Of a stretch of DNA of 64,000 bases, positions 25,716 through 35,700 are shown piece by piece. Under the pieces are notes generated by a model, which ran no database searches, was not told the origin of the DNA, and saw only the letters and a program-made list of their open reading frames with translations. The stretch comes from UBA1563 sp041671545 (GTDB lineage: Bacteria > Bacteroidota > Ignavibacteria > Ignavibacteriales > Ignavibacteriaceae), in the NCBI GenBank assembly GCA_041671545.1, contig JBAZBI010000002.1, positions 310,001-374,000 of the forward strand, given 5' to 3'. Both the position numbers and the translations under genes were made by a program. Each line of letters starts with the position of its first letter. Positions within the stretch are counted from its first letter, which is position 1.

Positions 25716-27506
25716 ATGGACGCTAATTTAGAACTTACCGATAAAGTTGGCTACATCCTTTTTAAGAAAGGGATTATCGATACCACCGTTCTTGAACAAG
25801 CGCTTACGATGAAAGCGAATGACACAAGCAAGATCAAAAAGAATCTGGCGCAGATATTAGTTCAAGAATTTAAATATGACCATGATGTTATTTTCAAAGA
25901 AGTTGCTAACCTCTATGCGTTTAGAGAGGTAGAAGCCACCGCTGATGTACTCACTTCACAAAGATTAGAATTTATTAAGCAAACCATGCTTGCCGCCGGG
26001 GACACAATGAAGCAGCTTATGCTTCAAGTAAAAGTTATCCCATTTATGTATGACGAACGGCAAAAAGATAAACTGCTTCTCGCTTCGATTGATCCAACCG
26101 AAAGGAACATTCCCAAAATTGCTTTCGGGCTGAACGCAAAAAAATATGAAGTGATGTTCATAAAGCAGCGTGACTTTGATAAGCTTGCCGAAAAACTTTT
26201 CCCGCCGGAAAATGAATTCTTAAAAAAACTTGAAGATATGCCATCCGACTTTGCCATTGATGAACAGCCGGAACAAACAGATGACGAAGCCGAAATTGAA
26301 GCCGAAGTAAATAAAAGCGCTTTAATCAATTTAATTGAAGCTGCACTTGTTGAAGGAACTCGAAGAGGAGTAAGCGATATTCACGTCCTACCCCGAGATG
26401 CCAAAACTACGTCTATTCTTTTTCGGATTGACGGAAATTTACAACCATGGCACACACAGGAGAATACTTCCCCCGAAGCGGTTCTTGCCGTAGTAAAAGA
26501 CCGTTCACGCGGAATGGATAGATTTGAGAGAGAAAAAGCGCAAGACGGTTTTATCCAACGGGAAATTGACGGTCAGATTATTCGTTTTAGAGTTTCAATT
26601 TTGCCGATGGTCGGGACAGAACTAAAAAATAAATTTGAAAGTGTGGTTATAAGAATTCTTGACGATAGAAAAGTTGTAAAGGATTTAAAGCTGCTTGGAC
26701 TTACCGGCTACGCCAATGATGCTTTTGAAAAAGCGATCCGCCAGCCGCAAGGGATGGTTATCTTAACCGGACCAACAGGAAGCGGAAAATCAACCACCTT
26801 AGTTGCAGCTTTATATCAAGTTATAGACCCGACAGTTAATGTGCTAACGGTTGAAGACCCGGTTGAATATGTTATTGCGGGAGCGCGCCAATTAAAGATT
26901 GGCGTAAAGATGAACTTTGAACAAGCCATCCGTTCTATTTTGCGTCACGATCCCGATATTGTTCTTGTTGGTGAAATGCGTGATAAAGAAACTGCCGAAG
27001 TTGCTATCAAATTAGCAAACACAGGTCACTTAACCTTTTCAACTTTACACACTAACGATGCGCCAAGCGCTGTTGCCCGTTTGTATAAAATGGGGATAGA
27101 ACCATTCTTAATTGCCTACGCAATAAATATTATTGTTGCCCAACGTTTGATCAGACGCCTCTGTTCAAACTGTAAACAAAAAATGGCGAACTTTGATGAA
27201 GTGATGATGAAAACGCTTGGGCTTAACGTGGATGAATGGAAAAACTATACCATCTACGAAGCAAAGGGATGCGAAAAATGCAGCGGTTCAGGTTATAAAG
27301 GAAGAGTTGCAATTCACGAAGCTCTTTATTTTACGGCGGCATTGAAACAAATTATCCTTCGTTCCGGCGAGTCTGTAGATGAAGAGAAGATTCGCGATCA
27401 GGCAAAAAAAGACGGAACATTAAATTTGCGTGAATGCGGTATTGAAAAAGTAAAACTCGGAATTACTTCGTTTGAAGAAGTAATTGCTGGAACAATGGAA
27501 GAGTAA
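25716..27506 (+). CDS. pilB: Type IV filament extension ATPase (PilB/GspE)
   Basis: This 596-residue hexameric ATPase powers filament assembly. It has an N-terminal GspE-N/MshEN-like domain (about 1-160), Walker A GPTGSGKST beginning at Gly352, Asp box/Walker B DPDIVLVGEMRDKETAEVA and the His-box segment TGHLTFSTLHTND. A zinc-binding four-cysteine insert C483-C486/C519-C522 marks it as an assembly ATPase, not a PilT-type one. It lies three bases after pilC and three before pilT, within one operon. All catalytic residues are present. Confidence 0.93.
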   Translation: MDANLELTDKVGYILFKKGIIDTTVLEQALTMKANDTSKIKKNLAQILVQEFKYDHDVIFKEVANLYAFREVEATADVLTSQRLEFIKQTMLAAGDTMKQLMLQVKVIPFMYDERQKDKLLLASIDPTERNIPKIAFGLNAKKYEVMFIKQRDFDKLAEKLFPPENEFLKKLEDMPSDFAIDEQPEQTDDEAEIEAEVNKSALINLIEAALVEGTRRGVSDIHVLPRDAKTTSILFRIDGNLQPWHTQENTSPEAVLAVVKDRSRGMDRFEREKAQDGFIQREIDGQIIRFRVSILPMVGTELKNKFESVVIRILDDRKVVKDLKLLGLTGYANDAFEKAIRQPQGMVILTGPTGSGKSTTLVAALYQVIDPTVNVLTVEDPVEYVIAGARQLKIGVKMNFEQAIRSILRHDPDIVLVGEMRDKETAEVAIKLANTGHLTFSTLHTNDAPSAVARLYKMGIEPFLIAYAINIIVAQRLIRRLCSNCKQKMANFDEVMMKTLGLNVDEWKNYTIYEAKGCEKCSGSGYKGRVAIHEALYFTAALKQIILRSGESVDEEKIRDQAKKDGTLNLRECGIEKVKLGITSFEEVIAGTMEE

Positions 27507-27509
27507 ATC

Positions 27510-28733
27510 ATGATCGATGACTTAAAAAAAATCCTATCAAAATTTCTTATCAACGTACCGGCGGTGCTTTTCGGTCATGATCGCATCGGTTACTTTGTAG
27601 AAAAATTTTCTCAGTTCACGAGTGACGACAGAATTTTGATGCAGAAATTTATAGTTAAGGTTTTAACTTTGATGATTGAGCGGGAAGCCTCGGATATTGA
27701 ATTTGGCGGGTACGGGAGCGAAGGCTTTACGTGGATGAGAATATATGGAAAGAAAGAACGCGTTGTTGATCTTCCTAAATTTACCTTGGATGAATCGGCG
27801 CTTTTAATTCTTAGTGTGCTCAATGAAAATCAGCGGCGTTATTTAATGGTTACAAAAAGTATAGATTTCAGTTATACTTTTATGTATGAGCGTAAAAGGG
27901 AAAATGTAAGATTTAGAGCCACATGCTATTTCGATCTAGATCACATTACAATTAACATGCGCGCTATTGCAGCACGTTCAAGAACATTTGAATCTTACGA
28001 GTTTCATCCGGCATTAACAAAAGTGTTAAGCCACCAATATTTTAAATACGGGTTAACTCTTGTAACCGGAATTACCGGCTCAGGAAAATCTGCCACTCTT
28101 GATGCAATCATTGATTATCATAATAAAATTGATGCAACACATATCGTTATTATCTCTTCGCCGATCGAGTATGTGCATAAGTCGGACAAGTCGATTGTCA
28201 AACATCGCGAAGTTGGAAAAGATGTTTTAAGTTTTAAAGAAGGCGTTACTCAAGCGTTAAGGCAGGATCCTGACATTATTGTTATTGGAGAAATGAGAGA
28301 CCCTGATACCATTATGGCGGCACTTGAAGTTGCCGATACTGGTCACAAAGTATTTTCTACGCTGCATACTTCTTCAGCTGTTGAATCAATTGATAGAATC
28401 GTTGCGGAAGTACATCCGTCAGAACAGGATCGTGTACGCAACCGCTTGGCGGATGTTTTAACTGCCGTGATTTCGCAAAAATTAGTTTCCACCATTAACG
28501 GTAAACTTGTCCTCGCCAAGGAAGTCTTAATTGTTAACTCGAATGTTCGTGCTGCAATAAAAAATAATAACACCAGTGAAATTTACATGATGATTAATCA
28601 AGGTGGACAAACTGGGATGAACACTTTGGAACAAGATTTAAAGCGGTTATATTTGATGAAGAAAATTAGCTTAGATTCGGCAATGGCATTTGCCAACAAC
28701 AAAACCAGAATGCAACAAATTCTTTCGGCGTAA
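27510..28733 (+). CDS. pilT: Type IV pilus retraction ATPase (PilT/PilU type)
   Basis: This 407-residue ATPase belongs to the PilT/PilU branch, which disassembles pili. It shows Walker A GITGSGKSAT near residue 187, Walker B DPDIIVIGEMRDPDTIMAA, the His box DTGHKVFSTLHTSSAV, and a C-terminal AAIKNNNTSEIYMMI that corresponds to the AIRNLIRE motif needed for retraction. There is no zinc-binding cysteine set. It is longer than canonical PilT (about 345) owing to an N-terminal extension. Its presence next to PilB indicates that the filament can be retracted, so this is a type IV pilus and not a secreton alone. Confidence 0.88.
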   Translation: MIDDLKKILSKFLINVPAVLFGHDRIGYFVEKFSQFTSDDRILMQKFIVKVLTLMIEREASDIEFGGYGSEGFTWMRIYGKKERVVDLPKFTLDESALLILSVLNENQRRYLMVTKSIDFSYTFMYERKRENVRFRATCYFDLDHITINMRAIAARSRTFESYEFHPALTKVLSHQYFKYGLTLVTGITGSGKSATLDAIIDYHNKIDATHIVIISSPIEYVHKSDKSIVKHREVGKDVLSFKEGVTQALRQDPDIIVIGEMRDPDTIMAALEVADTGHKVFSTLHTSSAVESIDRIVAEVHPSEQDRVRNRLADVLTAVISQKLVSTINGKLVLAKEVLIVNSNVRAAIKNNNTSEIYMMINQGGQTGMNTLEQDLKRLYLMKKISLDSAMAFANNKTRMQQILSA

Positions 28734-28735
28734 AG

Positions 28736-30289
28736 ATGAAACCTTTAGTTTGTTTATATTGTGAAGGAAATGACTCCAAGATTGTTGTTGTTACAAAAGA
28801 GAATGACCAAATAAAAATTCTACGTGCAGCTTCAGTTGATGTGATTGGTTCGTCGCATTCACATGGTGAGATTGAAGCTGAAGCGGTTCAAATGATATCC
28901 GATGAAGCCGGGATTCAAATTGATTCGGGGAGCGGAACAAATTTGAGTATGCAGGGATTTGCATCCGGTGGAGTGTTTGAAAGTTTAGTAAATGCCGAGA
29001 TGAGAGGATTGAAATTACACACGTGTGAATTCATCCCCGTACTTACCGAACCCTCTATCTTTTATCAGATAATTCCAAAACGTCTTACCGAATCGATGGT
29101 TTCAACGGATGTTTTAAAAGATACGATCATCCAGACAGACCGCCCTTTTGACCGCAATAATGTTGGCTTAACTCCACTTTCAGATGGAAATTCTCTCGCA
29201 TCATTTTTAGCGCAAGATGTTCCCTGCTTCAAAATGATCAACAATCTTGCGCGGTATAACGGAAGAAGAGTATATAAATTAACTTCCGTAAAATCAGCTG
29301 AACTTTCTCTTGCTTACTACGTTGCAAAAAAGAAAAAGTTTTTTCCCGATGATTACTCTTTGATCGTTTACATCGGAAAAGAATACAGCAAACTTATTTT
29401 TTTACAGGGAAGAAAATTAAAACATATCGGCGCTACACTTGATTTAGGAACGTCGAATCTTCACACCTATGATGTTTACTTCTCGAAAATTTTACTTGAG
29501 ATGGAAAACGGCGGCATTCCAAATCTTGATAACATCGTAGTTTGCGGCGAAGATGATTCAGAAAATTTAATTCTTTCTTTTTACGGAACATTTCCCGAAG
29601 CGAACGTCAGCAAACTTGATTTTGATAATGTCGACGTCTCAACGTTAAGCGAAGATGCGCGAACAAAAATCTCTTCTTTCAGCGTTCCATTTTCGGCGGC
29701 AATAGAATTTTTAGATGAACTCTCGAAAGAGACAACGGGTATTAATCTTTTGCCAAGATATATCAAAGAAGAACAAAAAGTTTTTCAATTCGGATGGCAT
29801 GGTTACCTTGTTATTCCGCTTCTTTTTGCTGCGTCGTTTTTTTTAACTATAAACATTTTAACAAAACAAATAGAGATCAATAGATTAAAAAGCGAGATCC
29901 AATTTCAAACTGAATTGAAAAGACAAAATCTTTCTACGCTGATGGAGATAGATAACTTAACTGCTCGCATTAATAATTTTGGACAAACGCAAGCCATCTT
30001 GGATTCTGTAGCAAAAGGAGCGGCAATTTGGAACAAACTTTTATTTAATCTTTCTGATTTTGTCGGTAAGAAAAAAACATTTTGGGTCCGTAATATAGTT
30101 CTTCCAGACAGCGCGGTAGTAACAATAGACGGGCATTCGATCAATAGAAAAGTACTTACTGAATTCGCATCCGAGCTACCAACCGCTACTCTGCTAAATA
30201 TTACGTACGAACCGATTCGCGAAAAAGATGCATTCCGCTTTACGCTAACGTTAAGAAAAGAAGAATTGTTGAAAGCATTGCATGAGTAG
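28736..30289 (+). CDS. PilM-PilN-like fusion protein (GspL-like)
   Basis: This 517-residue inner-membrane protein appears to join two alignment-complex parts. Residues 1-340 form a cytoplasmic actin-like region with weak PilM/GspL similarity (KPLVCLYCEGNDSKIVVV at the start). A single membrane helix (about 352-372, GYLVIPLLFAASFFLTINIL) is followed by a coiled coil and a ferredoxin-like periplasmic domain (WNKLLFNLSDFVGKKKTFWV, VVTIDGHSINRKVLTEFASE) as in PilN. GspL has the same order, so it may be a GspL-type protein or a fusion. It overlaps the next gene by 8 bases, a usual sign of translational coupling. Confidence 0.72.
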   Translation: MKPLVCLYCEGNDSKIVVVTKENDQIKILRAASVDVIGSSHSHGEIEAEAVQMISDEAGIQIDSGSGTNLSMQGFASGGVFESLVNAEMRGLKLHTCEFIPVLTEPSIFYQIIPKRLTESMVSTDVLKDTIIQTDRPFDRNNVGLTPLSDGNSLASFLAQDVPCFKMINNLARYNGRRVYKLTSVKSAELSLAYYVAKKKKFFPDDYSLIVYIGKEYSKLIFLQGRKLKHIGATLDLGTSNLHTYDVYFSKILLEMENGGIPNLDNIVVCGEDDSENLILSFYGTFPEANVSKLDFDNVDVSTLSEDARTKISSFSVPFSAAIEFLDELSKETTGINLLPRYIKEEQKVFQFGWHGYLVIPLLFAASFFLTINILTKQIEINRLKSEIQFQTELKRQNLSTLMEIDNLTARINNFGQTQAILDSVAKGAAIWNKLLFNLSDFVGKKKTFWVRNIVLPDSAVVTIDGHSINRKVLTEFASELPTATLLNITYEPIREKDAFRFTLTLRKEELLKALHE

Positions 30290-31163
30290 AAAACTAAAAA
30301 ATACTTTCGCCCTTCTCGGGGTGCTCATCCTTCTTGTGCTGTTGGGTTTTGGTTATATTTATTTCTTGCAAAAACCATCGATAAAAGACAAAACAGCGGA
30401 ACTGACTTCTTTGAAAGCGTTAAGTTATGATCCGAACGTTTTAGATAAAATGCTCAAAGAAAAAATGTCGAAAGCAGCAAAGTTGGATTCAATTCTTTCT
30501 GCTAGAAAATTTAATATCCCGAAAGATCTTTCGTCTCTGAAATTTTATGATTTTCTTAATCAGTTGAATGGGCGTCTCTCCGAAAAAGCAAAATTCAATA
30601 TTGAATACTTATCGCGAGGGACAGATAAAGAGTTCTTTTATTACGACTACCGGATCAGCGGGTACGGTACTTTTAATGATCTTTACCAGCTTATATACGG
30701 AATTGAAGAAAGCAAAGAACTTAAAAAAGTTACTAAATTGAATCTAAGCAATTATGTGTTCGCACCGGAAAATGAAGAGCCGGAATTCTTGATCAATTAT
30801 ACGATGAACGTTGCCATTTATTTTTCTTCAAACGATAGATACGCAACAACTACCTATTCGGAAAATAATTTGAAAGCTCCAAGAGTGTATGATATTTTCT
30901 ATCCTCTCATTCGTACGGAAATTCCGCCTAACATTAAAAATTTACTTGATGTACAGGCAGCCAAATTACTTGCGTTAGTTCCCGATGGCGCTTTTATTTC
31001 CGATGCAAGAGGAAACTCATTTTTACTTATTGAGGGAGATGAAGTTTATCTTGGTTACTTAACTACGATCGACTATAAATGGAAAAAAGTTACTTTTGTT
31101 CTTAACAAAGGGGGCATTGTTGAGACTGTTGTTTTAAATTTAGATAAAGCTTTAAGAAAATGA
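30282..31163 (+). CDS. PilO-PilP-like fusion protein
   Basis: This 293-residue protein has one N-terminal membrane helix (NTFALLGVLILLVLLGFGYI, about 7-28), a coiled coil and a PilO-like ferredoxin domain (KAKFNIEYLSRGTDKEFFYY...GYGTFNDLYQLIYGIEESKE). The last 85 residues (about 207-293: VYDIFYPLIR...LLALVPDGAFISDARGNSF...GYLTTIDYKWKKVTFVLNKG) look like the beta domain of PilP, which contacts the secretin. PilO is normally near 200 residues and PilP is a separate lipoprotein, so this would be a fusion. The assignment of the C-terminal part is by pattern and should be checked by structure prediction. It overlaps both neighbours (8 and 4 bases). Confidence 0.68.
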   Translation: MSRKLKNTFALLGVLILLVLLGFGYIYFLQKPSIKDKTAELTSLKALSYDPNVLDKMLKEKMSKAAKLDSILSARKFNIPKDLSSLKFYDFLNQLNGRLSEKAKFNIEYLSRGTDKEFFYYDYRISGYGTFNDLYQLIYGIEESKELKKVTKLNLSNYVFAPENEEPEFLINYTMNVAIYFSSNDRYATTTYSENNLKAPRVYDIFYPLIRTEIPPNIKNLLDVQAAKLLALVPDGAFISDARGNSFLLIEGDEVYLGYLTTIDYKWKKVTFVLNKGGIVETVVLNLDKALRK

Positions 31164-32407
31164 AACCAGAGATTGTTATGAAAAGATTAATTTTTATTCT
31201 CGTTGTTGCGATAAGTCAATTGTGCTTTTCGCAAGACCCATCAGAGAGAGATCTCAAAGGGTACACATCGCCGGATGAACTTGTTACACTCTCGGCTAAT
31301 CTCCCATTTTCTAGTGCAATAGATTTGCTTAGCAAAGTAAGTGAATTGAAATCGGGAAAAAAAATTGTCTCTACACTTACACGCACAGAACCTATTGGTG
31401 TTGAAATCACCAACTTGCCATTTGACAAAGCCTTACTCATAATAGTTCAATATGCAGATTTACTTTTAGAAAAAAAGGAAGATGTTTTTATTATAAAACG
31501 TAAACCTGATCCAAATGCAGCCAAAGGTGATGAAGACGTTTTTGTTGACGCGAACACAAGAGAAGTTAGAATATCGGCGGTCTTCTTTCAGATGGATACC
31601 GAAGGTTTAAGAGAACGGGGAATAAACTGGCAATTTCTGCTCAGTAAAAAAGGAATGGATGTTGGAACAGGTCTAACCACTACGGCTCCAGCAAATGCTT
31701 CGGGTGCAGCTAATTCAGCAGGAACCACCAGCGATGCTGTAATTTCAAGCACGAATTCTTTTTCTGCAGGTAATTTTTTTGGAGAAGCTGTTTCACTCTT
31801 CCGGTTTATTGAAAGCCAAAAATTAGGAGAGGTTATTGCGAGTCCGAATATTACTGTACGTGATAAAAATGAAGGAACAATTCAAGTCGGTTCTGATTTT
31901 TCAATAAAGCAAAAAGATTATGCCGGAAATGTTATTGACAATTTTATTCACACGGGTTCAATCATTACCGTAACACCGAGAATTTATTCTGATCAGGGAA
32001 TTGATTATGTGCTTCTTAAGTTAACCGTTGAACGAAGTACGGGATTCCCAGGTACGGTTTCTACTGAAATTCAAAAAACAACTGCAAGCACTCAAGTACT
32101 TATGCTTAACGGTGAAGAAACCATTATCGGCGGATTGTTTTCAAATGAAACCAAAACCGAACGCATTGGAATCCCGTTTTTAAAAGATCTTCCGTGGTGG
32201 GTTTTGGGTTTGCGGTATCTAACCGGAAGCGATAAAGAAACTATTACAAAAAAAGAATTAGCAATTGTAGTTAAAGTTGAGTTAGTTCCCACTTTAAGAG
32301 AACGTCTTGCCTTTCCGAATGGTGAAAATTTAATTAAGCAAGAATTTGATAATAATAAAAACAAAATAAAATACTATCAGTTTAATTCAGAAAATAAAGA
32401 AAAGTAG
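31160..32407 (+). CDS. pilQ: Short secretin, outer-membrane pilus channel (PilQ/GspD family)
   Basis: This 415-residue secretin starts with a signal peptide (MKRLIFILVVAISQLCFSQ after a short basic leader), has one small N domain (about 65-115, with VEITNLPFDKALLIIVQYAD) and the secretin core from VREVRISAVFFQMDTEGLR onward, containing GEVIASPNITVRDKNEG, GSIITVTPRI and VLMLNGEETIIGGLFSNET. PilQ proteins normally carry AMIN and several N domains and exceed 600 residues; here only one remains. The in-frame ATG at 31178 would give a shorter leader and may be the true start. It overlaps the PilO-PilP gene by 4 bases and is the last pilus gene. Confidence 0.85.
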   Translation: MKPEIVMKRLIFILVVAISQLCFSQDPSERDLKGYTSPDELVTLSANLPFSSAIDLLSKVSELKSGKKIVSTLTRTEPIGVEITNLPFDKALLIIVQYADLLLEKKEDVFIIKRKPDPNAAKGDEDVFVDANTREVRISAVFFQMDTEGLRERGINWQFLLSKKGMDVGTGLTTTAPANASGAANSAGTTSDAVISSTNSFSAGNFFGEAVSLFRFIESQKLGEVIASPNITVRDKNEGTIQVGSDFSIKQKDYAGNVIDNFIHTGSIITVTPRIYSDQGIDYVLLKLTVERSTGFPGTVSTEIQKTTASTQVLMLNGEETIIGGLFSNETKTERIGIPFLKDLPWWVLGLRYLTGSDKETITKKELAIVVKVELVPTLRERLAFPNGENLIKQEFDNNKNKIKYYQFNSENKEK

Positions 32408-32414
32408 ATAAGTC

Positions 32415-32780
32415 ATGGAAGCGATATTAATTGTAGATGACGACCTAAATCTTTGCAAGGTTTTAGCGGAAGAACTATCGGAGATTGGATACCAAACAAC
32501 TTACGTTACCTCTGCTGATGCCGCCCTGGAGCATATCCAGCGCGAGCCTATTAGCTTAATGTTGCTTGATCTTAAGATGCCGGAAAAAGATGGGTTTGAA
32601 GTTTTAAGGGAACTTAAAGTAAGAAATGTAACTTTTAAGGTTATCGTATTAACAGCCTACGCCGATGTTGTAAGTGCAATGGAAGCCGCACGTATGGGTG
32701 CAACTGATTTTATTTCAAAACCGTATGACTTTGATGAACTCCTGATCACCATAAGAAAAGTTTTGCAAAAAGACTTATGA
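32415..32780 (+). CDS. Single-domain response regulator
   Basis: This 121-residue receiver has the acidic pair ILIVDDDLN, phospho-acceptor in LMLLDLKMPEKDG near residue 52, VIVLTAYAD and the Lys in ISKPYDFDELL. It has no output domain. Its sequence is closer to the receiver of NtrC-type regulators (DLKMP, SKPYDFDELLITIRK) than to CheY. It begins 7 bases after the secretin stop and 4 bases before the large hybrid kinase, so it belongs to the pilus operon and is probably phosphorylated by that kinase. Confidence 0.88.
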   Translation: MEAILIVDDDLNLCKVLAEELSEIGYQTTYVTSADAALEHIQREPISLMLLDLKMPEKDGFEVLRELKVRNVTFKVIVLTAYADVVSAMEAARMGATDFISKPYDFDELLITIRKVLQKDL

Positions 32781-32784
32781 ATGA

Positions 32785-35700
32785 ATGAAAATTAATTACC
32801 GTATCATATTAATCAATATTGTGATTGTTGCGGTAATTCTGGGCGCTTCCGGTTCCGCATTTTACACCATCATGTACAATGTACTTACCTCGCAGCAATC
32901 TAAACATCTTCTTACTTCAACCAATGACTTTGCGTTTGTTGTTCATGGTGTATCAAAAGATGTTGAAGATGCTTTTTCTCTGTTTCTTAATAAGTACGAG
33001 CAAAAACCATTTTCAAATGAAGCGATCTCGGTTTATAAAAATCTTGATTTTGTAATTAAGCTAAACCCGGATTCCACATTTGCTAAAGAGTCAATTGCCA
33101 TTAACAAAGAAATTGTATTGTCGAAGCGGAATGCCAGGGTATCAACTTTCATTACTTCCAATCCTCTTATCTTTTACAATGTTAATACTACACCCAAGGG
33201 AGAGACATATCTTTACGGAAAGAATATTTCCCAGAATTTTATAAACGAACTTTCCAGTAAAATTCGTGCTGAAGTTGCGATCTATTACGACAATAACATC
33301 GTTGTTTATTCCAATGAAACGGTAAATCAAAATTATTTCTTTAACATTACCGAGGCGTACAGCAATCTTAACTTAAAAAATAACTACGACATTTTTACTC
33401 AGGAAACAGAAACTTCATATTTCCTCGCCACCGTTTATAAAATGAAAGAAGCGACGCTAACAAGCCAGCGGATCGGCGCCATCATTTTTACAACGCTTAA
33501 CGAAACACAAAACCTTAAAACAAACATTAAAAACATTTTAGTGATTTTAGGAATCGCCGGTTTGTCTCTTTCGGTGGTGCTGACCCTTTTGTTGACCGGA
33601 AGTATAAGGCGACAAATCCATTCGTTAACAGAAGCTACAGAGATAACAAAGACGGGCAATTTTTCAAACCGTATGATGGTGGAGACGAAAGATGAACTTG
33701 GCGAACTTGCAATAGCTTTTAATAAAATGCTTGATGAACTTGAACGTAAAGAAAAAACCCAAGTTGAGTATTCAGATTTTATTACAATGATCAACGAGAA
33801 TCCTTCGCTGAAAGATATCTCCGATTCTTCTCTGAAAAAAATAATCAATATTACCGAATGCAATGTTGGGGCGATTTACTCTGTTATTGGAGATGAAGTA
33901 ACTCAAGTAAGTTCGTATGGTGTTAATGGAAAATCTCACGGTACAAAAGAAAAATCAGAATTATTCAAACCGCTGCTTGAAAAATTAGAAACGGTAGAAA
34001 TAAATTTTAGAGAAGCTTCTCCCATTATTTCTTCCGGTTTAGTTGAGATAAGTTTGAAATATCTTTTGCTTTTACCGATCATCTTCAATAAAAAAACTAT
34101 CGGCATTTTAGAACTTGGTTCGGTGAACAAACCATCACCGCAGGCAAAAGAATATCTTGAATTAATCAAAGATCAACTTGCGATTGGTTTAACAAATGCG
34201 ATTGCTTTTGTGCAAATGGAAAATCTGGTAGAAGAGTTGAAACAATTGAATGAAAATTACCAGAAACAAAATGAGCAAATAAAATCTCAGAACGAACGTT
34301 TGCTTGAATTACATTCTGCACTTTCTCAAAAAGCAAAAGAACTTGAAATTCAGAAACAAAAAGCTGAAGAACTTACACAGTTAAAATCCCAATTCCTTGC
34401 AACAATGTCGCACGAACTTCGCACACCGATGAATGCGATCCTCGGATTGACAGAACTTGTTCTTGAAGATCAATCCGTCTCTTCTAAAAACAACGAGCGG
34501 CTTTCGGTAGTACTTCGCAGCGGAAAAAGGTTGTTGAATCTGATCAATGATATTCTTGATCTTTCCAAAATTGAATCGGGAAAAATGGAAATCAAATTTG
34601 AGAATTTCATTTTGGATGATTTACTTGATGAACTTAAAGCTTCATTTACAAGTTTGGCTAAAGAAAAAGATATTGAACTTCGTGTTGTTAATTTGGCAGA
34701 AGAGAAACTGTATTTAACTACCGACCGGACAAAACTACTTCAAATACTTATCAATCTTGTCGGCAATTCAATTAAATTTACTTCTGAAGGATATGTTGAA
34801 ATTCGCGTTTCTCTTTTAAAGAATAGTGTTTTAAAAGTTGAAGTAGAAGATAACGGAATTGGCATTTCCTCTGAACAGCAAAAAATTATTTTTGAAGAAT
34901 TCCGCCAGGCTGATGCATCTACAACAAGAAAATTTGGCGGGACGGGTTTGGGACTTTCCATCTGCAAAAAATTTGCCGAAATGCTTAAAGGAAATATTAC
35001 CGTTAAAAGTGAGTTGAATAAGGGTTCTGTTTTTACTGTTGTTGTCCCGGTTGAAGTAGTTCATCTCTTTCAACAGCATAAAGCGGCAGAAGAAGAATCT
35101 CCAACCTTTGATAAAGCCGCTCACAGCCCGGTGTTGATCATTGAACATCAACGCGGAACGCGCCAGATGATAGCAAACTATGTGAACAGCAAAGGATACG
35201 AAACAGTTTTTGCAGAAAGTCCTGACCAGTGTATCCAGCTGGTGCAGAGAACTCTTCCGCTGCTTGTTTTGGTAGATACTTCTTTTCCAGCATTAAATTT
35301 TTGGAAGATGGTTTATGATCTGAAATCAGATTCCGAAACGCAAAAAATTCCTTTAGTTTTTTATTCGGCTAACGAAGAGAAAAAAAACGGATATGCTCTT
35401 TCACCCATTCAGATTTTGAAGCAGCCGTTAACTCAAGAGGAATTCGATAAAACAATAAAGTATGTTCGTGATCTGCTTCGTAATAAAGAAGCCACTATGG
35501 CTTTACTTGATTATGAAAAAAGCGGGGACTTCTTCAAGGCAGGCGGAGTTAACGTTCAACGGTATGATGAACTCGATAATTTTAAATTTGAAGAAGATGT
35601 TATTTTTATAAATCCATTTTATAAAGAGGGAAATGCACTTAAAAAATGTCCTGATATGTACCTTTCTTCAAAAGGATATCAGAAATTACTCTTCATCTTA

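Noticed and set aside
33435..33863. Opposite-strand ORF of 142 residues within the hybrid kinase
   Set aside because: It mirrors the HAMP and GAF coding region and has no family features or ribosome site.
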